From Marisediminitalea oceani (GTDB lineage Bacteria > Pseudomonadota > Gammaproteobacteria > Enterobacterales > Alteromonadaceae), in contig NZ_RCUA01000078.1 of assembly GCF_003731635.1 (NCBI RefSeq), positions 106,211 through 170,210 of the forward strand: a DNA stretch of 64,000 bases. The letters run 5' to 3'. Of the stretch, positions 51,861 through 61,959 are shown in pieces. Both the position numbers and the translations under genes were made by a program. A model generated the notes under the pieces. The model ran no database searches. It saw only the letters and a program-made list of their open reading frames with translations, and was not told where the DNA came from. Numbering within the stretch: the stretch's first letter is position 1; the number at the start of each line of letters is the position of its first letter.

Positions 51861-52972
51861 AGCGCAGCACGTTAAGAGAAAATCACATCAGCTTTTGGGA
51901 TCGGATCCACATCGACCTGCCGTTACTGCTAGGTCTGCTGGTACTAATGGGAGTGGGTCTGGTAACCATCTACTCCGCGGGTGGCCAGGACATGGCGCTG
52001 ATTGAACGCCAGGTTGTGCGCCTCGGTATTGCCATTGGCGTAATGGTTGTGCTCGCTCAGGTACCGCCCATGGCGTTCAGGCGCTTAAGCATTTACGCAT
52101 ACGGTGCCGGTATACTGATGCTGATAGCGGTGCTGGTATTTGGTGACATCGGTAAAGGCGCGCAGCGCTGGCTTGACCTTGGATTTATTCGCTTTCAGCC
52201 GTCCGAGGCGATGAAACTGGCGGTTCCCATGATGGTGGCCTGGTATATCAGTAAATTCACACTGCCACCACGGCTGCCGCAAATTATAATTGGTTTTATG
52301 CTGGTGGTGATCCCCACTATCCTAATTGCCAAACAGCCTGATCTCGGCACCTCCCTGCTGATTGCCAGCTCCGGTGTATTTGCTATTTTTCTGGCCGGCA
52401 TGAGCTGGCGACTGATCACGATAGTGGCCGGGCTCGGCGGAGCGTTTCTGCCAATTATGTGGTTCTTCCTGATGCAGGATTATCAGAAGCAGCGGGTGAT
52501 CACCTTTGTGAACCCGGAGAGTGATCCGCTGGGTGCCGGCTATCACATTATCCAGTCTAAAATTGCCATCGGCTCTGGCGGGCTTGAGGGCAAAGGCTGG
52601 TTACAGGGCACTCAGTCACAGCTGGAGTTCTTACCCGAGCGCCACACCGATTTTATTTTTGCCGTGTTCAGTGAAGAGTTTGGCCTGACCGGCGTGTTAC
52701 TGTTACTGGCTATTTACCTGTTTATTATTGTCCGCGGCCTGATGCTGGCGGTACGTGCCCAGAACGCTTACAGCAAATTACTGGCCGGCAGTATTACACT
52801 AACCTTCTTTGTATACGTGTTTGTGAATATGGGCATGGTTTCGGGAATTTTGCCGGTGGTTGGGGTACCTTTACCGCTGGTAAGTTACGGCGGCACATCA
52901 ATGGTGACTTTATTAGCCGGATTTGGCATGCTTATGGGCATCGGCACACAAAAACGATTATTGTCGCGCTAA
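51857..52972 (+). CDS. rodA: Peptidoglycan glycosyltransferase RodA
   Basis: 371 residues. SEDS glycosyltransferase polymerising lipid II with PBP2. About ten membrane helices; [21 protein letters not shown] and [22 protein letters not shown] loops are the conserved SEDS segments. Start GTG 51857 overlaps the mrdA stop by 4 bases. Confidence 0.97.
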   Translation: MKRSTLRENHISFWDRIHIDLPLLLGLLVLMGVGLVTIYSAGGQDMALIERQVVRLGIAIGVMVVLAQVPPMAFRRLSIYAYGAGILMLIAVLVFGDIGKGAQRWLDLGFIRFQPSEAMKLAVPMMVAWYISKFTLPPRLPQIIIGFMLVVIPTILIAKQPDLGTSLLIASSGVFAIFLAGMSWRLITIVAGLGGAFLPIMWFFLMQDYQKQRVITFVNPESDPLGAGYHIIQSKIAIGSGGLEGKGWLQGTQSQLEFLPERHTDFIFAVFSEEFGLTGVLLLLAIYLFIIVRGLMLAVRAQNAYSKLLAGSITLTFFVYVFVNMGMVSGILPVVGVPLPLVSYGGTSMVTLLAGFGMLMGIGTQKRLLSR

Positions 52973-53898
52973 TGACCCGGTATACACTCTTACTCAGCCT
53001 TACTGCAACCCTGTTGCTGAGCGCCTGTCAGGCGCCGTCACGCTATTCTCAGACCACCGATTCTGCTCCGGATTTTGTTTATCCTGAGCCGCCCATGGAA
53101 GATGCGGAGCCTAAGTATGAACCCTACCGGGAACAAAACAGCCTACCCTATGAGGTGCTCGGCAAATACTATCGTCCGCTGAAAACCGGCAGAGGCTATA
53201 TTGCCATGGGGAATGCCTCGTGGTATGGGCAAAAATTTCATGGCCACCTCACCTCTAACGGTGAAGTGTATGACATGTTCGGTATGACAGCTGCACATAA
53301 AACCCTGCCACTGCCCTCCTACGTAAGAGTAACTAACCTTGATAACCAGCAACAGGCGATTGTGCGGGTAAATGACCGTGGCCCGTTTCACTCTGAACGG
53401 ATCATCGACTTATCTTACGCGGCAGCCAAAAAACTGGGCTTTCATCAGCATGGCACCACCCGGGTAAAGCTTGAGGTTATCCACGTCGACAGTGACGATA
53501 TGGTCACCGTTGGCAATGAACCACCGGTGCCTTACGCGCTTTATGCTGGCGAATTACCTGCCGAAGACGATCTGCAAACTGCCAGTCAGACTGTCGCAGA
53601 AACAAGCCCGGATCCACTGGCCACCGAACAAAGTGACAGTGCTGGCCTGAATGAGATAGCCGGCAGTCAGGGATATTACATCCAGGTGGCTGCGTTATCT
53701 GATGCCGAGCGCGCTAAAAAGCTGTCTGACGGGTTATCGTCGCTGTATCAGGTCCCTGCCGAGTTTCCCCTCATTGATGATATTTACCGGCTGCGACTGG
53801 GGCCACTGACCGACCGCTTTAAGCTCAATATGTTACTCGATGAGCTCAAACAAAATGGCTACCCGGGGGCATATAAAGTAGCGGCGAGTCTGCAGTAA
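52972..53898 (+). CDS. rlpA: RlpA-family septal lipoprotein with SPOR domain
   Basis: 308 residues. Lipobox LLLSACQAP (Cys 19), double-psi beta barrel (GNASWYGQKFHGHLTSNGE ... AIVRVNDRGPF) that in Pseudomonas cleaves denuded glycan, and a C-terminal SPOR domain (GYYIQVAALSDAERAKKLSD onward) that binds such glycan at septa. The catalytic Asp is in VNDRGPF. Overlaps the rodA stop by one base. Confidence 0.94.
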   Translation: MTRYTLLLSLTATLLLSACQAPSRYSQTTDSAPDFVYPEPPMEDAEPKYEPYREQNSLPYEVLGKYYRPLKTGRGYIAMGNASWYGQKFHGHLTSNGEVYDMFGMTAAHKTLPLPSYVRVTNLDNQQQAIVRVNDRGPFHSERIIDLSYAAAKKLGFHQHGTTRVKLEVIHVDSDDMVTVGNEPPVPYALYAGELPAEDDLQTASQTVAETSPDPLATEQSDSAGLNEIAGSQGYYIQVAALSDAERAKKLSDGLSSLYQVPAEFPLIDDIYRLRLGPLTDRFKLNMLLDELKQNGYPGAYKVAASLQ

Positions 53899-54031
53899 TA
53901 AAAATCGCAGAAAATATCCCGCAGCCACATTGAAATTAAACTTTTTGCCCCGACTCTAGTCCAAGCCTACGGCATACGTTAAAATGCTGTCGATACAACA
54001 GATTTTCGCTTTCAACTCAAACGGTAAAACC

Positions 54032-55225
54032 ATGCATAATAAAATAAAGCGCGCTAAACCGTCTTTCCTGTCTGCCTTGCTACTAAGCATTACCCTGTTA
54101 CTCAGTGCTTACTGGCAAACTGCCAGAGCTGCGGTCGTTATTCCACCGCCACCTACCGTTGCCGCTGCCGGCTTCGTGTTACTTGATTATGAAACCGGCA
54201 CCAGTATTGCCGAACAAAACGCCGACATGCAGCTGGCGCCTGCCAGTCTGACCAAAATCATGACGGTTTACGTGATTGGTAAAGAGTTGCAGGCCGGTAA
54301 CATTTCGTTAGATGACGAAGTGAAAATTTCTGAAAATGCCTGGGCGAAGAATTTCCCGGATTCTTCGAAGATGTTTATCGAAGTAGGTACTACCGTTACC
54401 GTACACGACCTGTTACGCGGTATTATTGTACAATCTGGTAACGACGCCTGTGTGGCCATGGCCGAACACATTGCCGGTTCTGAAAGTGCGTTTGCCAGCA
54501 TGATGAATGCCCATGCTGCCAACCTGGGAATGAATGCCAGTAATTTTGTTAACTCTCATGGCCTGCACGACCCGGATCACTACACCTCGCCACGTGACAT
54601 GGCAACGCTGTCGCGCGCGCTCGTAAAAGAGACGCCGGACATGTACAAAATCTACAGTGAAAAAGAATTCACTTACAACGGCATCAAGCAGTATAACCGC
54701 AACAGCCTGCTGTGGGATCAAAGCCTTAACGTAGACGGCATTAAAACCGGCCATACCTCGGATGCCGGGTACTCGCTGATTACCTCTGCTACCCAGGGTG
54801 ATATGCGCCTGGTATCGGTAGTAATGGGCACAGACAGCGAACGAGCACGTAAAGTAGAGAATAAAAAGCTACTGCGCTATGGCTTCCGTTTTTACGAAAC
54901 TGTTACCCCTTACAAAGCCGGTGACAGCTTTGTTTCGCACCGTATTTACATGGGTGATCGGGATACCGTGGATTTAGGTATTAACCAGTCTACGCCAATT
55001 ACCATTCCCCGTGGTCAGGTGGCTAACCTGGAAGCGAACTTTGAACTGGATAAAAGTCTGGAAGCACCGCTGGCTAAAGGCGAAGTGGTTGGCACCCTGT
55101 ATATCCAGTTAGAAGGGGAAGACGTAGCGCAGTACCCGTTAGTAACCTTACAGGAAGTTAAGGAAGGTGGCCTTTTCGACCGGCTGCTTGATTATGTAAC
55201 TTTACAGTTAGGTCTGAATGATTAA
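54032..55225 (+). CDS. dacA: D-alanyl-D-alanine carboxypeptidase DacA (PBP5/6)
   Basis: About 397 residues from ATG 54032, chosen because it leaves a normal signal peptide (ending ARAAVV); an upstream ATG at 53984 would add 16 residues. Removes the terminal D-Ala from pentapeptides. Motifs S-L-T-K (Ser72 in this numbering), SGNDA and KTGHT; C-terminal PBP5 beta domain and amphipathic anchor (FDRLLDYVTLQL). Followed by a strong terminator. Confidence 0.93.
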   Translation: MHNKIKRAKPSFLSALLLSITLLLSAYWQTARAAVVIPPPPTVAAAGFVLLDYETGTSIAEQNADMQLAPASLTKIMTVYVIGKELQAGNISLDDEVKISENAWAKNFPDSSKMFIEVGTTVTVHDLLRGIIVQSGNDACVAMAEHIAGSESAFASMMNAHAANLGMNASNFVNSHGLHDPDHYTSPRDMATLSRALVKETPDMYKIYSEKEFTYNGIKQYNRNSLLWDQSLNVDGIKTGHTSDAGYSLITSATQGDMRLVSVVMGTDSERARKVENKKLLRYGFRFYETVTPYKAGDSFVSHRIYMGDRDTVDLGINQSTPITIPRGQVANLEANFELDKSLEAPLAKGEVVGTLYIQLEGEDVAQYPLVTLQEVKEGGLFDRLLDYVTLQLGLND

Positions 55226-55266
55226 TACCAGATAATCGCCTGGAACCTACATGCGTCTGGTGGTGT

Positions 55267-55303
55267 ACGGCACGAATTGGTAGAATTCGTGCCGTGCTAT
55301 TTT
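55267..55303 (+). terminator. Strong terminator after dacA
   Basis: Perfect 12-bp stem ACGGCACGAATT / AATTCGTGCCGT with a 5-base loop, then GCTATTTT. Divides the dacA transcript from ybeD-lipB-lipA, whose ribosome site starts only 5 bases further on. Confidence 0.88.
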
Positions 55304-55318
55304 GAGAGGTAAGCAAAA

Positions 55319-55591
55319 GTGACTAAATTAGACACTCGGTTTGACGAACTGCTGGACTTCCCCACGGTTCAAACCTTTAAAGTGATGGGCATCGCCCACG
55401 AAGATTTACCGTTACATGTGGTATCCTGCCTGCAGGAACATGCACCGGGCGACTATGCGCCCGCGGTAAAGCCAAGCGCTAAAGGGAATTACCACTCTGT
55501 ATCGGTTGCCGTAACGGTAACCAGCAAAGAACATATGGAATTAATTTACACCGAACTGGCCAAAATCGAATTAGTGAGAGTTGTACTTTAA
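55319..55591 (+). CDS. ybeD: YbeD family protein (DUF493)
   Basis: 90 residues, ferredoxin-like fold resembling allosteric ACT-like domains. Starts at GTG with GAGAGG 9 bases upstream. Conserved opening [19 protein letters not shown] and the dacA-ybeD-lipB order mark YbeD. Its role (possibly in regulating lipoylation) is unproven. lipB starts at the next base after its stop. Confidence 0.92.
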   Translation: MTKLDTRFDELLDFPTVQTFKVMGIAHEDLPLHVVSCLQEHAPGDYAPAVKPSAKGNYHSVSVAVTVTSKEHMELIYTELAKIELVRVVL

Positions 55592-56263
55592 GTGACAGAC
55601 GCCGTTAATAAGGACGATCAGGATAAGGTGATTGTCAGGCAGTTAGGCAAGCGAACTTATGAGCCGGTCTGGCAGGCCATGCAAACCTTCACTGATCAGC
55701 GTACCGCTGAAGACGCCGACGAAATATGGCTGGTTGAACACGAGCCGGTGTTTACCCAGGGTCAGGCCGGTAAAGCTGAACACATTCTGATGCCCGGTGA
55801 TATCCCGGTAGTGCAGGTTGACCGTGGCGGACAGGTCACCTATCACGGACCAGGCCAGTTAGTTATCTATCTGATGCTCAATGTCAGACGCCGTAAAATG
55901 GGCGTTCGCGAGCTGGTAAGCGCGATGGAAGACGCAGTAATAGCCACGTTGGCAGACCGCAACATTACCGCTAATGCCCGGCCCGATGCACCTGGCGTAT
56001 ACGTTAATGGTGAGAAAATATGTTCTCTGGGCTTGCGCATCCGTAAAGGCTGCTCTTTTCATGGTCTGGCGCTCAACGTTAATATGGACCTGACGCCTTT
56101 TGAGCGAATCAATCCCTGCGGCTACCAGGGTATGGCCATGACAGACTGCGCCCGTCTAGGCGGGCCGGATAACATTCAAGAAGCGACAGAGCTGATGCTA
56201 GGCCATTTACAGGCCAAACTCGCTCTGCCCAATTTGCAAACAATAGAAGGCTTTAATGAGTAA
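55592..56263 (+). CDS. lipB: Octanoyltransferase LipB
   Basis: 223 residues. Moves octanoyl from acyl carrier protein to lipoyl domains. Start GTG. Contains [28 protein letters not shown], the catalytic Lys region [17 protein letters not shown] and catalytic Cys in INPCGYQGM. Overlaps lipA by 8 bases. Confidence 0.96.
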   Translation: MTDAVNKDDQDKVIVRQLGKRTYEPVWQAMQTFTDQRTAEDADEIWLVEHEPVFTQGQAGKAEHILMPGDIPVVQVDRGGQVTYHGPGQLVIYLMLNVRRRKMGVRELVSAMEDAVIATLADRNITANARPDAPGVYVNGEKICSLGLRIRKGCSFHGLALNVNMDLTPFERINPCGYQGMAMTDCARLGGPDNIQEATELMLGHLQAKLALPNLQTIEGFNE

Positions 56264-57218
56264 CGTAAAGGCAAAAGCCGGAGTAAAACTCCGCGATGAT
56301 GAAAAGGTCAGGCACATTCCGGTTACCATCGTTCCGACTGAGAAAGAGGAAATGCTCCGTAAGCCGGAATGGATCAAAATAAAGCTGCCTCGCACTACTG
56401 ACCGGATTGATCACATTAAACAGACCCTGCGCAAAAATAATCTGCACTCGGTCTGTGAAGAAGCAAGCTGCCCTAACCTGGCGGAATGTTTCAACCATGG
56501 TACCGCCACGTTTATGATTCTGGGGGATATCTGTACCCGCCGTTGCCCGTTCTGTGATGTTGCCCATGGTAAACCGCTGCCACCAAGCGCCGAAGAGCCG
56601 CTTAAACTGGCCACCACCATTAAAGAAATGGCGCTGAAATACGTGGTGATCACCTCGGTAGACCGCGATGACTTGCGTGATGGCGGTGCTCAGCACTTTG
56701 TGGATTGTATTAAAGCTATTCGTGAACACAGCCCGGCGACCAAGATTGAAGTGCTGGTTCCGGACTTCCGTGGCCGTATGGACCGTGCGCTGGAGATCTT
56801 TAAAGATGCGCCACCGGATGTGTTTAACCATAACCTGGAAACCATTCCGCGTCTGTATCGCGAATGTCGACCAGGTGCCAATTACCAGTGGTCGCTCGAC
56901 TTACTCAAAAAATTCAAGGCTCAACACCCCGACGTGCCAACCAAATCTGGCTTGATGATGGGCATGGGTGAGAGTCAGGAAGAAATTGCTGAGGTTCTTA
57001 AAGACCTGCGTGCGCACGATGTGGAGATGCTGACACTGGGTCAGTACCTGCAGCCGAGCCGTCACCACTTCCCGGTAAAACGCTATGTACACCCGGATGA
57101 ATTTAATGCGCTTGGCGATACCGCTAAGGCGTTAGGCTTTACCCATGCCGCGTGTGGCCCAATGGTACGTTCGAGTTACCATGCCGACCGTCAGGCGGCC
57201 GGAGAAGAGGTTAAGTAG
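56256..57218 (+). CDS. lipA: Lipoyl synthase LipA
   Basis: 320 residues. Radical SAM enzyme that inserts two sulfurs into octanoyl-lipoyl domains. Auxiliary cluster [12 protein letters not shown] (about 70-81), radical SAM cluster CTRRCPFC (about 97-104) and the C-terminal RSSYHADRQ serine that ligates the auxiliary cluster. Overlaps the convergent cyclase gene by 8 bases. Confidence 0.97.
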   Translation: MSNVKAKAGVKLRDDEKVRHIPVTIVPTEKEEMLRKPEWIKIKLPRTTDRIDHIKQTLRKNNLHSVCEEASCPNLAECFNHGTATFMILGDICTRRCPFCDVAHGKPLPPSAEEPLKLATTIKEMALKYVVITSVDRDDLRDGGAQHFVDCIKAIREHSPATKIEVLVPDFRGRMDRALEIFKDAPPDVFNHNLETIPRLYRECRPGANYQWSLDLLKKFKAQHPDVPTKSGLMMGMGESQEEIAEVLKDLRAHDVEMLTLGQYLQPSRHHFPVKRYVHPDEFNALGDTAKALGFTHAACGPMVRSSYHADRQAAGEEVK

Positions 57219-58992
57219 CCTCTTCTTTACTGCCCTGCTCCATCGGGTATTTAACGGCCTGGCGGCGTCCGGCTTTTTTCGCTTTGTACATAGCGAGGTC
57301 GGCGCCGCTGATAAGCGAGTCCAGTTGTTTACCTACCTGATTGGTATCGCACACCCCAAAACTGGCACTGAGCTGCAAACCATCCAGTTTCACTTTAGTA
57401 TCAATACCGGCCAGCCAGCTTTGAATGTCATTACAGTAGGCCAATGCCTGCTCGACATCCTTACCCTTTAAACACAGTACAAATTCTTCGCCGCCGACTC
57501 GCGCACAACTGACCGTGTTCTCTGCCAGGCGCGCAATGAGGATATTGCCAACTTCAGTTAGCACCCAATCGCCGGCCTGATGACCATAGTTATCGTTAAT
57601 CCACTTCAGGTTATCCAGATCAAACATGATCAGGCTGAGCGGCTCTTCAGTGTCATTGCTGCGCAGTGCCTGTTGCGTGACCTGCATAAATTCACGCCGG
57701 TTATCGAGCCCGGTGAGCGAATCCTTTGAGGCGAGTCTGGCCAGTAGTTGCTGCTGACTTTGCAACTTACGAATACTGAAAACCGTGATAAACACCAGCG
57801 AAGCTGCCAGCGCAATGAGTAAATAAGTGCCGATAACGTTTTGTTCAGCCCGGGCAAGCTGATTAGCCAGCAATGCCTGTTTACTGGATAGCAGGCGAAG
57901 ATCCTCATCTGCCTGGCGCAGCGTCGCCTGGGCATTATTCACCGCCAGCTGTTTGGTAGCTGCCAGGCGGTTTTGACTACTCTTACTGTCGATGGCGATT
58001 TGCTGCCAGTAGTAGGCCTGCTGGTAATCGTTCTGTTGTCTACGGATATTCGCTTTTAGCGCAGCTGCGGTGACCAGCCCTTCTGAATAGTCTGCCATCT
58101 CCGGCCGTGCCAGTATTGGGTCTATTTTAGCTTCGGCTTTATCGTATTGGCCTAATGCATAGAGAGCCTGTGCTTCAATGTTTTTAAGCACAACCCAATA
58201 GTAAAAATAGTTGAGTGCTTTAACGGCCTGTTCATGACGCCTGACTGCAGCTAAAACGGCCTCATGCTGCCCGGAATCGAGTAAATACCGCGTCCAGTTC
58301 AAAAAGGGCTCAATGGTATAAAGTGTTTTTGGCAATGACAGACAAGCAGCTTCCAGCGTTGCCAGCCAGCGAGGCGTAATTGCATTAACATCAAGCCCTT
58401 TCTGAGCTCTAAATTCCTGCCCAATATAACGGCATCGCATCACGCCACTCACCTGTGCTAGTTCAGAGCCAGTAACCCGTTCAAGTAACTGCAGCGCTTC
58501 GTCGTACATCTGCAGGTTGATATAGTAATTCACCACACTAATGTTCGCTGTATACCAGGTATTGTTCCGCGGCAATTGGCCTAACAGTGCCTTTAGTTCG
58601 ACAGAAAGCAGCAAACCCTCTGACCATTCCCGATAACCATAGTAAATACTGAGTAATGTAGCTCTGGCGCGTAAGCCAAGCTCATCAGCCGGGTGTCTGC
58701 GACTTATAGGCTCTATAATGCTAACTGCGCCGTCAGAATCACTGGCTATTGCAGCATGAAATCCGAACAGATAATCTCGGTAATCCTGCTCATCCGGCGT
58801 TAAAGACTGGTTGTTTAGTGCCTGTAAAATCTGCCGTGACCTGGCGGGATCGCTGACTCGCAGCGTGTCGGCTTGCGCCAACAACTGTGCTGGGGTTTCT
58901 GTTGCGCTGACCGGCAACGAAAGCATTACTATCAGCAATCCAATGACACCGGATAGCTGCCATAACGGCCCGGGAATTACTCGCAATACCAA
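57211..58992 (-). CDS. Diguanylate cyclase with periplasmic helical-repeat sensor (paralogue B)
   Basis: 593 residues. Signal peptide (about 1-31), periplasmic TPR-like helices (about 35-375), a membrane helix (about 387-405, [19 protein letters not shown]) and a cytoplasmic GGDEF domain with active-site GGEEF (500-504) and [17 protein letters not shown]. Makes c-di-GMP from GTP. The inhibitory RxxD site that usually stands 5 residues before GGEEF is absent (ENTV), so product inhibition may be lost. Same architecture as the gene at 59124-60848, hence likely a duplicate. 131 bases separate the two. Confidence 0.93.
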   Translation of the reverse strand: MVLRVIPGPLWQLSGVIGLLIVMLSLPVSATETPAQLLAQADTLRVSDPARSRQILQALNNQSLTPDEQDYRDYLFGFHAAIASDSDGAVSIIEPISRRHPADELGLRARATLLSIYYGYREWSEGLLLSVELKALLGQLPRNNTWYTANISVVNYYINLQMYDEALQLLERVTGSELAQVSGVMRCRYIGQEFRAQKGLDVNAITPRWLATLEAACLSLPKTLYTIEPFLNWTRYLLDSGQHEAVLAAVRRHEQAVKALNYFYYWVVLKNIEAQALYALGQYDKAEAKIDPILARPEMADYSEGLVTAAALKANIRRQQNDYQQAYYWQQIAIDSKSSQNRLAATKQLAVNNAQATLRQADEDLRLLSSKQALLANQLARAEQNVIGTYLLIALAASLVFITVFSIRKLQSQQQLLARLASKDSLTGLDNRREFMQVTQQALRSNDTEEPLSLIMFDLDNLKWINDNYGHQAGDWVLTEVGNILIARLAENTVSCARVGGEEFVLCLKGKDVEQALAYCNDIQSWLAGIDTKVKLDGLQLSASFGVCDTNQVGKQLDSLISGADLAMYKAKKAGRRQAVKYPMEQGSKEEAT

Positions 58993-59123
58993 ATAACTTG
59001 CCTTAACTTCAGACAGACGGACTTATTAATCATTGCACGGACAATTAAGGATAAATCCCCGCGCAGTTTACGATGCTTGCCAGGCACGCTCGCAGGGGTA
59101 AATATAGCAGTAAATGTAAAGAA

Positions 59124-60848
59124 TTAACCTACCAATGTTGACGAGTATTCGTAAACCCGGTTGCGACCATAATGTTTGGACTGATAGAGTGCTAAATCGG
59201 CTGCAGCATAAAGGTTTTCAAGCTTATAACCTGCCTGAGAGGAATTACTTACGCCGGCACTCACGGTTAACTTAAATTGATACTCACTCATGGTTGACTG
59301 AATGTTCTCAATCGCCACCCGGCAACGTTCGGCAATGTGCATAATTTCGCCCTCCAGCTTACCGGTAATCACCGCACCGAACTCCTCGCCGCCTAACCTG
59401 CCCACAATGTTATCGTCGCCAACACTTTCTTTAATGGCTTTAGCGGTTTGAATTAATGCCCAGTCTCCGACCTGGTGGCCATAGGTGTCATTAATATTTT
59501 TAAAATGGTCAAGGTCGAGCAGGATCAAACCAACCAGGCTGCCGTTTTTCTGCGCCTGAGTTAACCTTTCGGTCAGACAATCGGTAAAGTGTCCACGATT
59601 AGCAATCTGGGTAAGCGCGTCAGTTTGTGCAAACATCTTTAATTTTGACTGCACTTTACGGCTGCGGTACGACCAGAATAACAACGATGACAACAGAATC
59701 GATACCAACGCCAGTGCCAGTAATGAATTTTCCAAACGCTCGTTAATAAGCATAGATTCGGCTTTTAGCAATTCATTCTGTTTATCCAGTAACTCTATTT
59801 CACTTTGTTTGGCATCAATGTCAAAACGTGCCTGCTGGATAGCAATTTCATCCGCCAGTTGCCGTTCGTACATATTCTGTTCCAGTTGCTGGCGGGTTGT
59901 CAGATACTGGTAGGCCTGTTGGTAATTGCCATTGCGTTCGGCCAGTTGCCGTTTTATGTCATAGGTGTCAATGAGCGGCTGCGGGAAATCTTCCTTAAAT
60001 TCCACTGCCATGACTTTATCGGCGTAAACATTAGCATTGTCATACTCCTCATTGGCCCAGTAAACCATTGCAAATAAGCTGTAAATTTCGATCAACTGCC
60101 CGCTGGCAGGAAAGTTTTCGGCTTTCATCAACGTGGTCGTTAGCACGGTCTGCGCTTCATCCAGACGGTTCTGTTGTAACAACCACTTGGCTTTCCAAAT
60201 GTTGATATTGACTATGGTGTAATTCTGACCGGCATTATTACAAACCCGGTCTGCCTCAGTGAACTCAGCAAGGTTAAGTGAATCGAGTTGCAATTTGGAC
60301 TTGGTTGAAATAACCACCAAGTGCAAACCGCAGCGAATACGTGGCACTAAGGTTTCACTGGAGAATGCTCTTTCAGCAAAGTGCAAGGCGGTTTCGGGTT
60401 GGCCAATATTCAGGTGAAAGTGTGCGAGGTTCAGATAGGCATCCGGCTTGTAGGTGGAATCCGGGATTTCCTGCAACAGGGCCAACAACTCCTCAACCCG
60501 TTGTAAGCCACTTTTCCAGTCGCGCTTTACGCCAAGTAAATTAATCAGCGAGCCCAGCACGCGGATCCGTAACTCCGGCTGCACCGATTCTTCCAGCAGG
60601 CTATCGTAACGGGCGATAATATCGGTGAGTTCACTATCTACGGTTAGGATTAAACATTGCAGATAGCGGTAGTAGTGCACTTCATCAGTATCCAGAGCCG
60701 ACACCGGAATACTCGCCAGTTCGGCTTTCGCCGTTTGGTGATCGGAGAGGCGAACACTATCGATATGCCGCAGCTTATCAATATGCTCTGAACTCAATAC
60801 AGGCCAACTCACGCACAGAAGAAAACCGAACCAAAAAAAACGTCGCAT
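59124..60848 (-). CDS. Diguanylate cyclase with periplasmic helical-repeat sensor (paralogue A)
   Basis: 574 residues. Signal peptide (1-20), periplasmic TPR-like region (about 40-330), short coiled coil, membrane helix (about 375-393) and GGDEF domain with GGEEF (486-490) and LDHFKNINDTYGHQVGDW. No RxxD inhibition site (GDDN at that place). It starts 38 bases after the peptide-precursor stop on the same strand with no terminator in between, so it is probably part of the same transcript as the borosin-like genes. Signal sensed by the periplasmic part unknown. Confidence 0.93.
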   Translation of the reverse strand: MRRFFWFGFLLCVSWPVLSSEHIDKLRHIDSVRLSDHQTAKAELASIPVSALDTDEVHYYRYLQCLILTVDSELTDIIARYDSLLEESVQPELRIRVLGSLINLLGVKRDWKSGLQRVEELLALLQEIPDSTYKPDAYLNLAHFHLNIGQPETALHFAERAFSSETLVPRIRCGLHLVVISTKSKLQLDSLNLAEFTEADRVCNNAGQNYTIVNINIWKAKWLLQQNRLDEAQTVLTTTLMKAENFPASGQLIEIYSLFAMVYWANEEYDNANVYADKVMAVEFKEDFPQPLIDTYDIKRQLAERNGNYQQAYQYLTTRQQLEQNMYERQLADEIAIQQARFDIDAKQSEIELLDKQNELLKAESMLINERLENSLLALALVSILLSSLLFWSYRSRKVQSKLKMFAQTDALTQIANRGHFTDCLTERLTQAQKNGSLVGLILLDLDHFKNINDTYGHQVGDWALIQTAKAIKESVGDDNIVGRLGGEEFGAVITGKLEGEIMHIAERCRVAIENIQSTMSEYQFKLTVSAGVSNSSQAGYKLENLYAAADLALYQSKHYGRNRVYEYSSTLVG

Positions 60849-60886
60849 CTGTACCGTTCTTACCTTACTGTTATTGGAAAATCAGT

Positions 60887-61093
60887 TTAAGCGTTTTTAG
60901 CTGGCTCTTCGGATGGCACGTTATCGTCATCATCCGGGTCGGTCGGCTCATTAATAGAAAGCGTAGGGTTGTTTTTTTCCTGCGCTAAGGTGGCTAACAA
61001 CTGCTCCACTTCGGTGCGCTCTGCTGGCGATAGATCATTGATATTCAGGCTCGGGTCGGCACCTAATTTTTCTAACAGAGAGATTGCACCCAT
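60887..61093 (-). CDS. Candidate split-borosin precursor peptide
   Basis: 68 residues from ATG 61093, chosen because AGGAG stands 6 bases upstream; the longer reading to 61141 overlaps the methyltransferase gene. Residues 1-40 look like a helical leader or binding domain (GAISLLEKLGADPSL, then NDLSPAERTEVEQLLATLA). Residues 41-68 form a proline-rich acidic tail with LSINEPTDP, four consecutive Asp and a final EEPAKNA. Small size, two-part design and position 13 bases after an OphMA-like methyltransferase make a RiPP precursor the best reading. The hydrophilic core is unusual for borosins, whose known cores are mainly hydrophobic. No homologue search was possible. Confidence 0.75.
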   Translation of the reverse strand: MGAISLLEKLGADPSLNINDLSPAERTEVEQLLATLAQEKNNPTLSINEPTDPDDDDNVPSEEPAKNA

Positions 61094-61106
61094 ATTTTGC
61101 TCCTTA

Positions 61107-61925
61107 TTATAAGCCTTCTGCTTTAGCTGTATTTTTATCATGTGACGGCGGATAAATCGACTTTAATCGTGTGACAATTTCATCATTCGGGATTAACCGT
61201 CGCCCGGGCGGGATCACCAGCGTCGATATTAAAGATATATCCGCCTCAGGCAGTCCATCCAGGCGTTGCCAGATGATCCGCGGTTGCTGAGTGGGCAGAA
61301 AAGGCGACTCATATATCGCCACCTGATGTGAAGGCGCATAATACTTAAACAGCATATCCACCAATACCTGTCTTTCCGGCGCGCCGGTCAGACGCGGCGT
61401 GAGAGATAAGTCGCCTGCATGACCCAACTGCCACAATATAACATAGGCACTGGGATCGAGCTGGCGTTGATAAAACATAAATTGACTTGCCTCAAACTGC
61501 TGGCAACCATAAGCCCCGGGGTCGATGCCCATATCAGCATACAAGCAGGCGTCGGCTGAAATCCCCGGCTCCATCCACGCCTGATAACCTTCATCAATAG
61601 CCTGTTGAATAGCACGGTGAGGCACCTGAGCAAACACTCCCGGGTGACCATAAAAAACACCAACGACTTTTTTCTTGTTACGGACTTCTTTGAGCAAGGT
61701 GTCCTGCATCTGGCGGTAGGTATTGCGACGATCTTTATTGTCGGCATACAAATGCTGTAACGAATGGGTACAGGGATTGAGCGTCGCCAGCCATTTCTCA
61801 ATAACCGGATGACAACTGGTAAACACCACATCGGCCTGCTGGATATGATTTTTACAACGCTCTGTCATATGTGCTCCGAGTATCATGCCGGGCCCGACAC
61901 ACACCAAAGATCCGTTATTATTCAT
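61107..61925 (-). CDS. Borosin-type peptide alpha-N-methyltransferase (OphMA-like)
   Basis: 272 residues, tetrapyrrole-methylase fold. It matches, by my memory of OphMA, the borosin methyltransferase domain over its whole length: GSLVCVGPGM, HMTERC, VVGVFYGHPGVF (87-98), GISADACLYADMGIDP (121-136) and FEASQFMFYQRQL. OphMA active-site residues Y66, R72 and Y76 correspond to Y60, R66 and Y70 here; Y63 is replaced by Gln57. Such enzymes methylate backbone amides of a precursor core using S-adenosylmethionine. There is no fused precursor or clasp tail, so this is a split system. ATG follows GGGGAGAGG. Siroheme or RsmI-type activity is unlikely because the YGHPGVF and LYADxGIDP pattern is borosin-specific. 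Confidence 0.88.
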   Translation of the reverse strand: MNNNGSLVCVGPGMILGAHMTERCKNHIQQADVVFTSCHPVIEKWLATLNPCTHSLQHLYADNKDRRNTYRQMQDTLLKEVRNKKKVVGVFYGHPGVFAQVPHRAIQQAIDEGYQAWMEPGISADACLYADMGIDPGAYGCQQFEASQFMFYQRQLDPSAYVILWQLGHAGDLSLTPRLTGAPERQVLVDMLFKYYAPSHQVAIYESPFLPTQQPRIIWQRLDGLPEADISLISTLVIPPGRRLIPNDEIVTRLKSIYPPSHDKNTAKAEGL

Positions 61926-61959
61926 CCTCTCCCCTGCTATTACTGCAAAAATTGTGTTT

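Noticed and set aside
61093..61141. Longer start of the small peptide gene inside the methyltransferase frame
   Set aside because: The AGGAG site sits directly before the internal ATG at 61093, and the extra 16 residues look unlike a leader.
61107..61925. Assignment as cobalamin/siroheme methylase or RsmI
   Set aside because: The fold is shared, but there are no cobalamin or siroheme genes nearby and the YGHPGVF / LYADMGIDP pattern plus the adjacent peptide gene fit the borosin group far better.
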